Below are positions 29,341 through 38,695 of a stretch of 64,000 bases of DNA, piece by piece (position 1 is the stretch's first letter; each line of letters begins with the position of its first letter). Both the position numbers and the translations under genes were made by a program. Source of the stretch: a virus. The notes under the pieces were generated by a model. The model did no database searches and had not been told where the DNA came from. It saw nothing but the letters and a program-made list of their open reading frames with translations. The stretch spans positions 1 to 64,000 of the IMG/VR virus record IMGVR_UViG_3300043436_000583, one strand, 5' to 3'.

Positions 29341-30780
29341 TTATTTATATTTGTTTAACCAGCCACCATTTTTATCTTTAGATAATCTAGGTTCCATTCC
29401 TTTAGGAATATCTCTTGAAGCATTTGGATTACCTATAGGATTATTTAAATATGTTTCAGGATTAAAGTTTGGATTTTCTTTTTTATATTTAGGGTCATCC
29501 CACCAATTGATAGGTCCTCTTGTAACTTGTTGTGTACTAGTTGGTTTAGGAACTTCTTTATATCCTTTTAACCAATCTTGTTTGTAAAGTTTAATTCCTG
29601 AATTTTCTATAGATATTGGTACTTTAGATTGAGCCATATTTGTTGTTGGAAATGAAGATATAGGATGGTTTAATTCTTGACCTGTTAGTTCTGCCATGTA
29701 AGGTCCCTTATAACCAATTCCTCCTATAGGTTCACCAGATTTTGTAACATATCCATAATTTCTACCATCCCAAGGATGTTTCATACTAAAATAAACATCA
29801 TTAAATTCTTGAGATTTTAATCCACCTTTTCCTGGATTAGCTCTAATAGCACCACTTTCTAAAATATCTTCATATCCTTCTTTACCTAACATTCTATAAT
29901 AAGCTTCAGGATTTGCTTTGAATGCCAAAGGATTTAACTTATAAGCATTCTTTAAAGCTGTTTCTTCTGTAAGATATTTACCTGCAGCTTTAGCACCTTT
30001 ACCAACAAGCTTACTTGCTGCCAATCCACCTTCCATTATCATTGCTGCTTCTATAGCATCCTGCATATTTTCAGCACCTTGACTAGCAGCCATTCTATTT
30101 AGTGGAGCATTATCTTCAGCTATTCTTTGTAACTTCTGTTTATCAAACTTAGCTTGTTCTCCTGGTTTAGGAGTGTATTGAGACATTGTAGGTCTATTAG
30201 CATTTCTTCTAGCTATGGTTTCTTCAGCTTCTTTCTTTAGTTTTTTGTTAATATCCCCACCATCTTGAAACTTATCTAACCAACCACCTTCTTGCATCAT
30301 TGGATATTCTGTAACCTTCTCACCATCAAATTTATAATCTTGATCAGGATACATCATCTTTGTATCACCTGTATCAGATACACCAAGTACAGGATAGTCA
30401 ACTCCCTGCATAGTGATGTCATTAGAATTGATCTCTGTTATCTCACCTGGGTAAGCCCATTGACCTCTGTCATCTTTGATTACAGAGCCATTCTGAGCAC
30501 TTGCTTTTGTCTTCTTAGTATACTTACCATTAGCAGGAGCTGAGCCAGCTGTGCGTGCGTATGTGAATCCTACAGCACCTGGTAAAGCACCACCCATAGC
30601 AAATCGTCCACCCCATGCAGGAGAATAGTCCCTACCCTTGGTATTATATCCAAGTCCTACAAAGTCTGGACCTACAGATGCTTTTGCATCATTGTAGTTA
30701 CTTTGTTTGCCATAGTTATCCTTAGTCTTTTTCTTTAAGACTAAGCCACCTTGTTCATATTTGTCTAACCAATTTGCCAT
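29341..30780 (-). CDS. Putative cargo protein with ADP-ribosyltransferase-like C-terminus
   Basis: 479 residues. A short motif WLDKYEQGG occurs at residues 4-12, again as GGWLDKFQDGG at ~165-175 and as GGWLNKYK at the very end, suggesting repeated contact sites with another virion part. Residues ~293-375 resemble an ADP-ribosyltransferase: YYRMLG with R296, GYEDILESGAIR, then DVYFS at ~329-332 and YMAEL with E364, i.e. an R...S...E order. T4 Alt is a precedent for a packaged enzyme of this kind, but similarity here is from pattern only. The gene lies among cargo genes, 9 bp after the preceding ORF, so injection with the DNA is plausible. Plain structural function is the alternative. Confidence 0.5.
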   Translation of the reverse strand: MANWLDKYEQGGLVLKKKTKDNYGKQSNYNDAKASVGPDFVGLGYNTKGRDYSPAWGGRFAMGGALPGAVGFTYARTAGSAPANGKYTKKTKASAQNGSVIKDDRGQWAYPGEITEINSNDITMQGVDYPVLGVSDTGDTKMMYPDQDYKFDGEKVTEYPMMQEGGWLDKFQDGGDINKKLKKEAEETIARRNANRPTMSQYTPKPGEQAKFDKQKLQRIAEDNAPLNRMAASQGAENMQDAIEAAMIMEGGLAASKLVGKGAKAAGKYLTEETALKNAYKLNPLAFKANPEAYYRMLGKEGYEDILESGAIRANPGKGGLKSQEFNDVYFSMKHPWDGRNYGYVTKSGEPIGGIGYKGPYMAELTGQELNHPISSFPTTNMAQSKVPISIENSGIKLYKQDWLKGYKEVPKPTSTQQVTRGPINWWDDPKYKKENPNFNPETYLNNPIGNPNASRDIPKGMEPRLSKDKNGGWLNKYK

Positions 30781-30789
30781 TACTTGTAA

Positions 30790-31656
30790 TTATTTATAAC
30801 TAATCATTGATGGTGCAACAATGAATTGAGAAACAATGTGAGCTGTAGAACTGTTATCTAAGATGTGTCTCACCTTAAGATCTTTAGCTCTTAGTGGTTC
30901 TTTCTTAAATGATCTTTTTCCATAATCCATATTCACTTGATTTACAACCTTATCTATTGATAAAGATTCACAACTTGTTGTAAATAAAGGTAATGCTTTA
31001 TTTTTAATTAATCCCCAGAAAGTATTATATTGATAGAAATTATCTGACTTAGTATAAGTGATAGTTTTACTTTCAGTATTATAGATTGGGTAGGTTAAGT
31101 ATTGTTGTAGGTTGTGCATTGGCTTTGGTACCAATTCTAACACACCTGTAGACTGTTGACTATTGTAAAGAACAGCTTTGTTAAACCATTGATTATCAAC
31201 ACTTATCTGAGCATTATCATTAAACACACCATCAACAATAGGTAAGTAGTTAAACACCTTACTGTAGTCTTTTATATTCTGAAGAATCTCATCATAGGTT
31301 TGATAAGCAAATGGATACTCTATTATGTAAGGTTCTACGTTACCATAGTATTTATTGTAGTTAACTACATCAGTTAAGTGTCTCCATAAAGAACCTGTAT
31401 TACATTCTGTGTAAGGCAATGCAGCAAGTTGTTCTATAGTGGCAGTGCCAATAGTAACTTGTAAAACTGTATGGCATTTACCTGTAGATGTTATAGTAAT
31501 TGTAGTGACAGAATTATCCACACTAACAGTATACCCATCAATAAGATTTTGTTTGGTTATATCAGTGCCCAAGACAGTCCCTAAGTTATCAGAGATATCA
31601 AAGGGTCCAGTTCTACCACCTGAACACGTTAATCTTATTATTACTGTTTTAGCCAT
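30790..31656 (-). CDS. Detached C-terminal segment of tail muzzle protein
   Basis: 288 residues in two parts. Residues ~1-72 form a module (TGPFDISDN, TKQNLIDGYTVSV, STGKC) that is clearly related to the N-terminus of the protein at 40866-41429. From ~85 on, the sequence (EYPFAYQTYDEILQNIKDY, FNKAVLYNSQQSTG, SIDKVVNQVNMDYGKRSF, HILDNSS...VSQFI) resembles what I remember as the C-terminal part of the large tail ('muzzle') protein in other crAss-like phages. The preceding gene encodes the rest of that protein and lacks this part. The two probably assemble into one tail structure. It starts 10 bp after the muzzle stop. Confidence 0.6.
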   Translation of the reverse strand: MAKTVIIRLTCSGGRTGPFDISDNLGTVLGTDITKQNLIDGYTVSVDNSVTTITITSTGKCHTVLQVTIGTATIEQLAALPYTECNTGSLWRHLTDVVNYNKYYGNVEPYIIEYPFAYQTYDEILQNIKDYSKVFNYLPIVDGVFNDNAQISVDNQWFNKAVLYNSQQSTGVLELVPKPMHNLQQYLTYPIYNTESKTITYTKSDNFYQYNTFWGLIKNKALPLFTTSCESLSIDKVVNQVNMDYGKRSFKKEPLRAKDLKVRHILDNSSTAHIVSQFIVAPSMISYK

Positions 31657-31666
31657 TTATTATTTT

Positions 31667-34600
31667 TTAAAGACATGGTACTCCAGCACAAGATGTTACT
31701 GGTGTTGAAAATAAACCAACTGATCCTTGAATTCTTCTATATCCATTAGCTGCACCTCCATAGTAACCAGCAGGAGCAGGTATAGTTAAAAACTGATCTA
31801 CATACATAACTGACGCATTGTCAAAATATGGAACACCATTATCATCTACCCAGAATTGAGTCACTAAGGTATATCCTGATGGTACAGGAACTATTGGAAG
31901 TTCTGAAAATATAAATGCACCAAAACTATCTACATATATTAACTTTTGTATACAACAAATACCAGTGTTAGCAGCATCTGTTTCATTATAACCAATAGCA
32001 CTTGCATCAATAGCTACATATGTAGGTGCTGGTGGTAATGTAGTAGTAGTGGTTGTAGTTAATGTTCCACATTCAGCTACACCTGTTATTTCACCATAAA
32101 ATCCTGTTACTTCATAAGTACATATTCCCAAGCTACATGGTCTAGCATAGAACCCAGCAGGAGCAGGATTTGCAACACTAGTTGTAGTATATAAATGATC
32201 TCCTAATCCAATAGGAACTTCAACTACTAATACATATACAGTTGTATGCACATTAAGTTCCCAATTATCACAAGCTTGGTTTGGATCAACTGCATTAAAA
32301 CCATATGTTAGAGTTGTCCATTCATATTGTGTTGTACTAGTACTTGTAGTAGTTGTTATATCACCACATTGACCAACTTGACTTATAATAGCTAAACTGC
32401 CTTCTAAAACATTAGGTGAATAACCATCACATAAACATGCACTTCCTGATTCACCTTCATTTAATACTGAACTTTGATTATTACCATTACAATCTGTCCA
32501 CTGTACTATTGCACCTGTTGCACCTGCTGTAAAGTCCCAATTAAAACAACCAGCCCCTGCACCAATTGATTGACAATAAGTTGTAGTGGTGGTACTAGTG
32601 GTACTAGTGGTACTTGTGCTTGTACTTGTAGTTGTACTTGTACTTGAACTTGTAGTAGTAGTAGTGGTTGGTGGTGGAACATATGTAGCTGTACCATTTA
32701 AAGCACACTCTAATGGAACTGGTGTAGTAGTAGTTGTAGTAGTTGGAGAAGCTATCTCTGTAACAGCTACTGCTGATAATTCACATCCTTCATTTAATCC
32801 AGAATAGAAGAAGTTGTTTTCTCCTATGTAGAAATTAGGTATGTACGTGTGGAAACTTACCCAAGCTTTAGTGTTTAAGTTAAATGATACAGTCCATGAC
32901 TTATTACAGAAGTATTCTACATCTGTTAGGTTTACATATCTTTTAACTGACGTATTACCAGCCACTGGTTGATTTATATAAAACTTCTGTAAAGCTTCAT
33001 CATAGTATATTTGCTTAGTAGGTTGAGGAATATAATCTAACTTAGTTATGATTATTCTTTCAAACTTGCTGTCGAATACACCATGTAAACCAAGGCCATT
33101 GAAATGATTATCTGTGTTTGCTGTAGGGAAGTATCTTAATATTTCAAATGCTAAATGGTCTGTAAAGAATCTGTTTAAACCACTACCAAATCCTGAGATG
33201 TCTATTGCTTGGGTAGCATTAGCTATCATAAATACTTGACCTCTCTTAGCATCTATTGTTATTTGTCCATTAGGTATCTTAAGTAAGAACTTGTTTTGAG
33301 ATCCTACATAACCTAAGTCAGTTTCAGCATAATCAATTGCAGGAGCTGATGTGAACAATGTAGGGTTACCTAAGAAAGCTGCCTGAGGATTACTTGTGTT
33401 CATTGTCAATAAGTTACCATAAAGCAATGACTTGTTTTCAAATCTAGCTAGGGTAGCTTTATTCTGTATACCATCTAGTGATACTAACTTACCATAGTTC
33501 TGAGGGAAGTCAAAGAAACTTATTGGACGATATATCAACCAATTGTTAATTCTATTATCAGAATAACTTTCTTGTGGATCAGAGTATATAGCTCTGAATG
33601 GGAAGTATGTAAAGCAAAGTTGCTTTATCCAGTCTGAAGGTAAATGAGAGAAAAAGTTCTCTGTGTTTTGTTTAGAGAAAGTGGTATTGTAATAGTAGGT
33701 GTTATCAAGTGCAATAGGAACTCTGCTTTCTTGGAACCAAGTATCAGGAATACCTGAGCTCACGTGTGGGTAGAAATCACCCTCTAGGTTATTAAATGCC
33801 TGACGTAAGTCTACATTAATAGAACTCTCTACATAGAAATAAGGAATACCATAAGCAAATAGATACATCTTACCATCATAGATATAGTTTTGTGAACCAG
33901 CTAATACAGTACCTGGAGCAGGAGTTGTAGAAGAGGTAGTGGTAGTTGTACTAATATTATCCACTATATAATCATTAGGACAGTCTAAATAATGAGCTTT
34001 GGTAGAAATGATATTCTTCATTAAAGTACCACCTACAAAGTAATCAGATAATTCAGATCTAGCAGAATACCAATATTGTGGATAGGCTACATTACCTAAC
34101 TCATCATAGTAAATGTCACTATCATCAGGAGCTCCCACTCTATTATCAATAAAGAAAGGAAGCTTAGTTTTGAATCCAAACTTACCAATATATGTATCAC
34201 CACCAAATATTACTTCAGTGGCTGGAAGAGAACTAAATATTCTTTGGAATCCTGTATCAATTGTTTGATAAGAATATATTTGTCCCCATTGATTATTATT
34301 AATAGCCTTTATTGAAGCATAATAAGATACAACTTTTATATCTTCTTGCTGTTCAGGAGCACTACAGTTATTTGCTTGAGAAATAGTAAATCTTGAATCA
34401 TCAGATATCTGACTTACACCTGCTATGTATAAAGAAGGAGTTTGATTAGGGAATGGTAGAGGATTTACAACTACTCCTGATCTAGCTTCAATAGTTTTAG
34501 TATATATTGAAGACTCTCTATTAAAGTTATTAAGATCATGATTATCACCTACATTCTGTACACCTGGGAATACATATTGACACTTATCAAGTTGTCTTTG

Positions 34601-37261
34601 TTTAACTCCTTGATCATTTGGAATATCTGCACTATAGTCATAGCTAGAGACAGAGTTAAATGATTGTGCAAAGTTCTTTCTACTAATACCATTTAGGTAG
34701 ATTTGTAAGTAAGTTTGATATGCTGTAAAGAATGCCACAGCACTAAATCCTCCTAGGTCAGCAATCTTCTTGCTAGAGTTTAAGGCATCTATTTGAGTTT
34801 GTCTGGTAAGAAGCTTGTACATAGAATGCTTCTGTACCTCAACAAAATGAGATCTTCCACCACCAAACAATACACTTTCTAATTTAAGAACATTACCTAA
34901 TGTAGGTTGTCCAAAAGAAGTTTCTGGTGAATTAAATACTTGTCTATATTTAGATTCAATACTACTAAATCCATCTAAGTTATTTGGAAAACAATTAATA
35001 TTTACTTTACTATTTTCCACTATAGTGAAACGATCACATCCTGATACAAATGTAGGAGCACCTATTGAATTAACTGTCACTGATGTATTAAATGGTACAG
35101 TGATAGTTTGTAAAGCTCCAGTTATAGGATCTAAATAATTAAATACAGGTGCTGAAAAAGTTACACATTTATAAGTTGAAGAGATTATATAAGTGCTAGA
35201 TGTAATGTTTGTAAATGTAGCTGCTCCTGTATTTACAACAGGAAGTGTAAGAGAACATATTTCAGTGGTAGCTGTAGTAAAATTTTGACTTGATACAGTG
35301 CCTGTATAACAATCTGTATATTGTAATGCACCATCAACTGTAGCTGTCACTTGGAAAGTATCACATTGAGACATGTAAGAATTACTCTTCTCAAGTAAGA
35401 ATGGATCTTTAGCAAGGTCATTATATGGATAGTTAGGATAGTAAAAGTTTGTACCTTCTCTATTGTACTTACCTACATTTCTCAATATACCTTTAGCAAT
35501 AATAGATTTGTTTGCACTTCTATTTCCTCTCACTATTTTAAATCCAACAATTGAAGCTTTTTCTTCAGTTGTTAAAGTAGATGTTTGAATTAAGAACGCT
35601 ACCTGTTGTACATCTATTTTTACACCTATTGGATAGATGGCATTAGAAGTTTGCATGATTGGTTCTATCTGACCACCTGAATATGTAATAGGAGGAGTCT
35701 CAAAGTAAGGAGAAACTAATACATCAGGAAATTTGTGATGTCTAATTTTCTGACCAGCAAGTTCTCCCCATACATCTACATTACAAGGATATTCTTCATC
35801 TTGAGCTTCCCAATAGGCAAATTCTCCAGATTGATATGGATATGCTTGTCCTATATTTTCAGTGCTAGAAACAGGATATGTAGTGGATACAGTGGCAGTG
35901 TTATATATCTTCCAATAAGGTTGAGGAGCTCCATCTCCTATGTAATCTGCATTAGCTGTTGTTACATCTGGCTGAGATAACTCCTGAGCATTTTTAACTC
36001 TACCAGGAATATGGAAGCCATCTGTTTGTTTACCATTATCTAATAAAAATACTATCTCAAATGCATATATCTCATCTCTTAAATATCCTCTTAGATTAGC
36101 TGTATAGAAAGGATCTGCATAGCTATTACCTGCTGGTAACTTATAAGTTTCCCATTCTAATGTTATTTTACTAGCAATTGATTGATAGTTAATTCTATCA
36201 ACAGAAGTAAGATTATCCCAAACGATATAGTCTTGCACACTTGTAACATCTTGTGCAATATCATAATAAGGGAACTTCTCTAATATGTCACCTAAACTTA
36301 AAGGTATTTGTGTTTGGTTTTGACCTGAATAAGTGGCTGTTGTTATCTTGTCTTGAATCTTAAAAGTTCCTACAAGTTCTACACTGGTACCATTATTAAT
36401 AGTCTTAATAACAGCTAAATTAAAATATTGGAAGTATCCTGTAATATCTACATTACCAATACTTAATAATATAGACTTTCCTACAGAGTATTGAAAATCA
36501 GGAGTAGTTATCTCTGTATTTGCAATAGATGTAGGATTGGTTACAGAATAATAGGATGTGTATCCATCTCCTGAAGCATTACAATATTGAACAGCAAACT
36601 GATATGTACCTGCTTGTAAATCTCCACCTACAGCTGTTCCAGTAATATCTATGCTAGGAATAGAGAAGTTAGGTTGTACTTTTAACTTATTACAGTCAAG
36701 TACAGGAGTGACAATTGGATCACAACTTGAAGAACCTACATAAGTTGAAATATAGGGAACTTGTTCAATGTTTATATATCTTCTTGGATTTAATCCATCA
36801 GTCCAATATACCTCAGTGGTACAGTTTGTAATCTTATGTACAGCCTTATGAATAGGATAGTTTATATCAAAGTTTAAGCATTCAGAGTTAGCACATACAG
36901 TGATTTCTAAATCAGGGTATTCTGTACATAGTGTATGATATTCACAATCATTGTTATCCATATATCCAATTTCACTTCCTCCTGTTTCAGGATTAGCTAA
37001 AAAGAATATGTGTTTGTTTTTCTCTTGAATGAAATGAGTTCCAATTAAATGATAGCCTTCAGGAAACTCTAAACAAGCTTCATTACTTGGCTCATTTTGA
37101 TAACTTACAGAATTAGCATCAAAGTTTTCTAATGCTCCATTTAGGGCATAAGAAAGTTTACCCTTCTGTATTTGGTTTACAGAAGAATCCATATCTAGTC
37201 CAACTCTGCCAAGATTATACTCTTGTCTTATGTTAGATATTCCTTCTTGGTTATCTGCCAT
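31667..37261 (-). CDS. Giant tail muzzle / tube protein with Thr-linked domain array
   Basis: 1,864 residues from the chosen start. An in-frame ATG at 37312 exists, but starting there would overlap the previous gene by 62 bp. ATG at 37259-37261 gives MADNQEGISNIRQEYN and an 11-bp overlap, usual for this operon. Residues 1 to ~1,505 are a beta-rich body ending in WVSFHTYIPNFYIGENNFFYSGLN, typical of the large crAss-like tail protein that closes the tail tip. After this comes an array of small Cys-containing domains joined by Thr/Ser runs (at nt ~32745, ~32640-32580, ~32340, ~32050). Two of these domains end alike with PAPAGFY/PAPAGYY. The expected C-terminal part is found in the next gene. Such surface domains probably bind glycans or protein on the host. 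Confidence 0.75.
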   Translation of the reverse strand: MADNQEGISNIRQEYNLGRVGLDMDSSVNQIQKGKLSYALNGALENFDANSVSYQNEPSNEACLEFPEGYHLIGTHFIQEKNKHIFFLANPETGGSEIGYMDNNDCEYHTLCTEYPDLEITVCANSECLNFDINYPIHKAVHKITNCTTEVYWTDGLNPRRYINIEQVPYISTYVGSSSCDPIVTPVLDCNKLKVQPNFSIPSIDITGTAVGGDLQAGTYQFAVQYCNASGDGYTSYYSVTNPTSIANTEITTPDFQYSVGKSILLSIGNVDITGYFQYFNLAVIKTINNGTSVELVGTFKIQDKITTATYSGQNQTQIPLSLGDILEKFPYYDIAQDVTSVQDYIVWDNLTSVDRINYQSIASKITLEWETYKLPAGNSYADPFYTANLRGYLRDEIYAFEIVFLLDNGKQTDGFHIPGRVKNAQELSQPDVTTANADYIGDGAPQPYWKIYNTATVSTTYPVSSTENIGQAYPYQSGEFAYWEAQDEEYPCNVDVWGELAGQKIRHHKFPDVLVSPYFETPPITYSGGQIEPIMQTSNAIYPIGVKIDVQQVAFLIQTSTLTTEEKASIVGFKIVRGNRSANKSIIAKGILRNVGKYNREGTNFYYPNYPYNDLAKDPFLLEKSNSYMSQCDTFQVTATVDGALQYTDCYTGTVSSQNFTTATTEICSLTLPVVNTGAATFTNITSSTYIISSTYKCVTFSAPVFNYLDPITGALQTITVPFNTSVTVNSIGAPTFVSGCDRFTIVENSKVNINCFPNNLDGFSSIESKYRQVFNSPETSFGQPTLGNVLKLESVLFGGGRSHFVEVQKHSMYKLLTRQTQIDALNSSKKIADLGGFSAVAFFTAYQTYLQIYLNGISRKNFAQSFNSVSSYDYSADIPNDQGVKQRQLDKCQYVFPGVQNVGDNHDLNNFNRESSIYTKTIEARSGVVVNPLPFPNQTPSLYIAGVSQISDDSRFTISQANNCSAPEQQEDIKVVSYYASIKAINNNQWGQIYSYQTIDTGFQRIFSSLPATEVIFGGDTYIGKFGFKTKLPFFIDNRVGAPDDSDIYYDELGNVAYPQYWYSARSELSDYFVGGTLMKNIISTKAHYLDCPNDYIVDNISTTTTTSSTTPAPGTVLAGSQNYIYDGKMYLFAYGIPYFYVESSINVDLRQAFNNLEGDFYPHVSSGIPDTWFQESRVPIALDNTYYYNTTFSKQNTENFFSHLPSDWIKQLCFTYFPFRAIYSDPQESYSDNRINNWLIYRPISFFDFPQNYGKLVSLDGIQNKATLARFENKSLLYGNLLTMNTSNPQAAFLGNPTLFTSAPAIDYAETDLGYVGSQNKFLLKIPNGQITIDAKRGQVFMIANATQAIDISGFGSGLNRFFTDHLAFEILRYFPTANTDNHFNGLGLHGVFDSKFERIIITKLDYIPQPTKQIYYDEALQKFYINQPVAGNTSVKRYVNLTDVEYFCNKSWTVSFNLNTKAWVSFHTYIPNFYIGENNFFYSGLNEGCELSAVAVTEIASPTTTTTTTPVPLECALNGTATYVPPPTTTTTTSSSTSTTTSTSTSTTSTTSTTTTTYCQSIGAGAGCFNWDFTAGATGAIVQWTDCNGNNQSSVLNEGESGSACLCDGYSPNVLEGSLAIISQVGQCGDITTTTSTSTTQYEWTTLTYGFNAVDPNQACDNWELNVHTTVYVLVVEVPIGLGDHLYTTTSVANPAPAGFYARPCSLGICTYEVTGFYGEITGVAECGTLTTTTTTTLPPAPTYVAIDASAIGYNETDAANTGICCIQKLIYVDSFGAFIFSELPIVPVPSGYTLVTQFWVDDNGVPYFDNASVMYVDQFLTIPAPAGYYGGAANGYRRIQGSVGLFSTPVTSCAGVPCL

Positions 37262-38207
37262 ATCTTGAGCTTCTGTTTGGTAATTCATATTGTGCAAAGC
37301 GTTGTAAATCATTTCTTACTCTTCTTTGCTTAGTCCATACATCTTGTTTCTTAATCTCAGTGTAAGCCATAATAAAGGCTTCTTCTGAAAGTTGCTTATA
37401 GTAAACTAACTTAGCTTGTATTTGGTTGAATGTCTCATCATTGATTTGGTTAGATAAGGTTTCAAAAACTTTATATTTAATAAAGGCTTCTACGTATTCT
37501 CTTATACGATAGTTATCAGGAATCAATTGATTACCTGTAGCATCATAGTCTGTAGCATAGAAAATCATATGAACAACACCACAGCTGAAGTTGGTAACAA
37601 ATTTGTTATCTCTAATATCAAAGCTATCATAACCAGCACTTCCTGGAGTGAACTCGTGCACAGGGGGTGCATTTGTATAAAACTGCCAAGCATCTGTATA
37701 GCTTACATCACATTTACCTTGGCAAGATATATTGCCTGGTTTTAATAAATACTCTTTTCTTATACCTCTAGCTATCTGTTGATTGGTTTTATATACAGCT
37801 TGGATGATATCAGGCATACACGTAGGACATCCTGTTGTACATTGTGGATTAGTACATGGTACTCCACCACTAATAACAGGAGAGACTTGTATAGTTGTTT
37901 GGCTAGCTGCCTGAGAATAGAATGAGTTAGCTGTTTGATATGGAAGCTGAGGAATCTCTGTACACATCCAAGCTTCTCTAACAGCAAAGAAGTTGTCAGG
38001 AAGTCTAGCCTCATATCCAGAAATATCTAATGTCTGTTCAGCAATGACATAACTTGATCTACCCATCTTTTGTAGACACTTGTCTAAATAGGTGGGGAAC
38101 ATTAAATCATCAACTGCTCCTGTGTCAAAGTAAGATTTTAACTCTTCTTTAACAATTGAATAGATTGGCTCAGGAGAGACAAAGTTGTATCTGTAATAGT
38201 ATGCCAT
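37251..38207 (-). CDS. Tail ring / tubular protein candidate (P22 gp4-like position)
   Basis: 318 residues. The N-terminus (YIVKEELKSYF-like helix, FPTYLDKCLQKMG) and the middle with a Cys cluster (NPQCTTGCPTCMP, CQGKC) fit a family found directly before the muzzle gene in crAss-like phages, where ring proteins link portal and muzzle. The C-terminal half is helical (REYVEAFIKYKVFETLSNQ, QAKLVYYKQLSEEAF) and ends in an Arg-rich tail. The Cys cluster may bind metal. It is separated by 11 bp from the preceding IHF-like gene and overlaps the muzzle start by 11 bp. The ring assignment rests on position and general character. Confidence 0.6.
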   Translation of the reverse strand: MAYYYRYNFVSPEPIYSIVKEELKSYFDTGAVDDLMFPTYLDKCLQKMGRSSYVIAEQTLDISGYEARLPDNFFAVREAWMCTEIPQLPYQTANSFYSQAASQTTIQVSPVISGGVPCTNPQCTTGCPTCMPDIIQAVYKTNQQIARGIRKEYLLKPGNISCQGKCDVSYTDAWQFYTNAPPVHEFTPGSAGYDSFDIRDNKFVTNFSCGVVHMIFYATDYDATGNQLIPDNYRIREYVEAFIKYKVFETLSNQINDETFNQIQAKLVYYKQLSEEAFIMAYTEIKKQDVWTKQRRVRNDLQRFAQYELPNRSSRYGR

Positions 38208-38218
38208 GTTATGTTATT

Positions 38219-38695
38219 TTATTTTTTCCATTCTCTATACAAATGCTGGTATTTGTCATCTGTTTTTATGTAATGTGACAGCAATCTAGAAGTAGAACGA
38301 GAAGGTTTGAAGTACCATAAGTTGATGTTACGAATTCTTGTAGACTCTTTAAACCACATCCAACCAAAGAAGAATCCTTCTGTATGGAAGTTAAAGTTAT
38401 AAATGATCTTACCCTTTTGTTTTGTCTTTTGCCAATCAACTGGTAGGTTAACCATCTCCTTACCATCAACTGTTTTCATCTTCTTTCTCTTCTTTTTATT
38501 GATAGAGAATTCACCAAAGCCAAAAGGAAGTCTTGCTTTCTCTCCTGTTTCTAGAATGTAGTTTTTGAAATGTTCATTATATTGATATATAATGTTTCTC
38601 CACTCATCAAATGTAACTTTTATGGTGGGATTTTTTCTGCAGAAATTGTTGTAGTTTTCTTTACTGGAGCTTCTCCAGTCAATCTTGGTTCGCAT
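38219..38695 (-). CDS. HU/IHF-like small structural protein (IHF_54-like position)
   Basis: 158 residues, strongly basic. After an N-terminal helical part, the block ILETGEKARLPFGFGEFSINKKKRKK resembles the beta-arm entry of HU/IHF proteins, in which a short helix is followed by a GFG-F strand and basic residues. Crassvirales genomes carry an IHF-related gene among the tail ring genes, and this gene is in that place, between two ring candidates. The C-terminal half (Trp/Phe-rich, then basic) has no counterpart in HU, so it may be a tail ring built on that fold and need not bind DNA. Its ATG overlaps the stop of the upstream gene (TAATG type). Confidence 0.5.
   Translation of the reverse strand: MRTKIDWRSSSKENYNNFCRKNPTIKVTFDEWRNIIYQYNEHFKNYILETGEKARLPFGFGEFSINKKKRKKMKTVDGKEMVNLPVDWQKTKQKGKIIYNFNFHTEGFFFGWMWFKESTRIRNINLWYFKPSRSTSRLLSHYIKTDDKYQHLYREWKK

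Noticed and set aside
30790-31700. Muzzle split as a simple frameshift or sequencing error
   Set aside because: Between the two parts there are a domain array, a proper stop, and a complete ~72-residue module with its own start; one indel could not join them.
37262-37312. Upstream ATG giving a 17-residue longer muzzle protein
   Set aside because: It would force a 62-bp overlap with the ring gene; the ATG at 37261 gives the usual short overlap.
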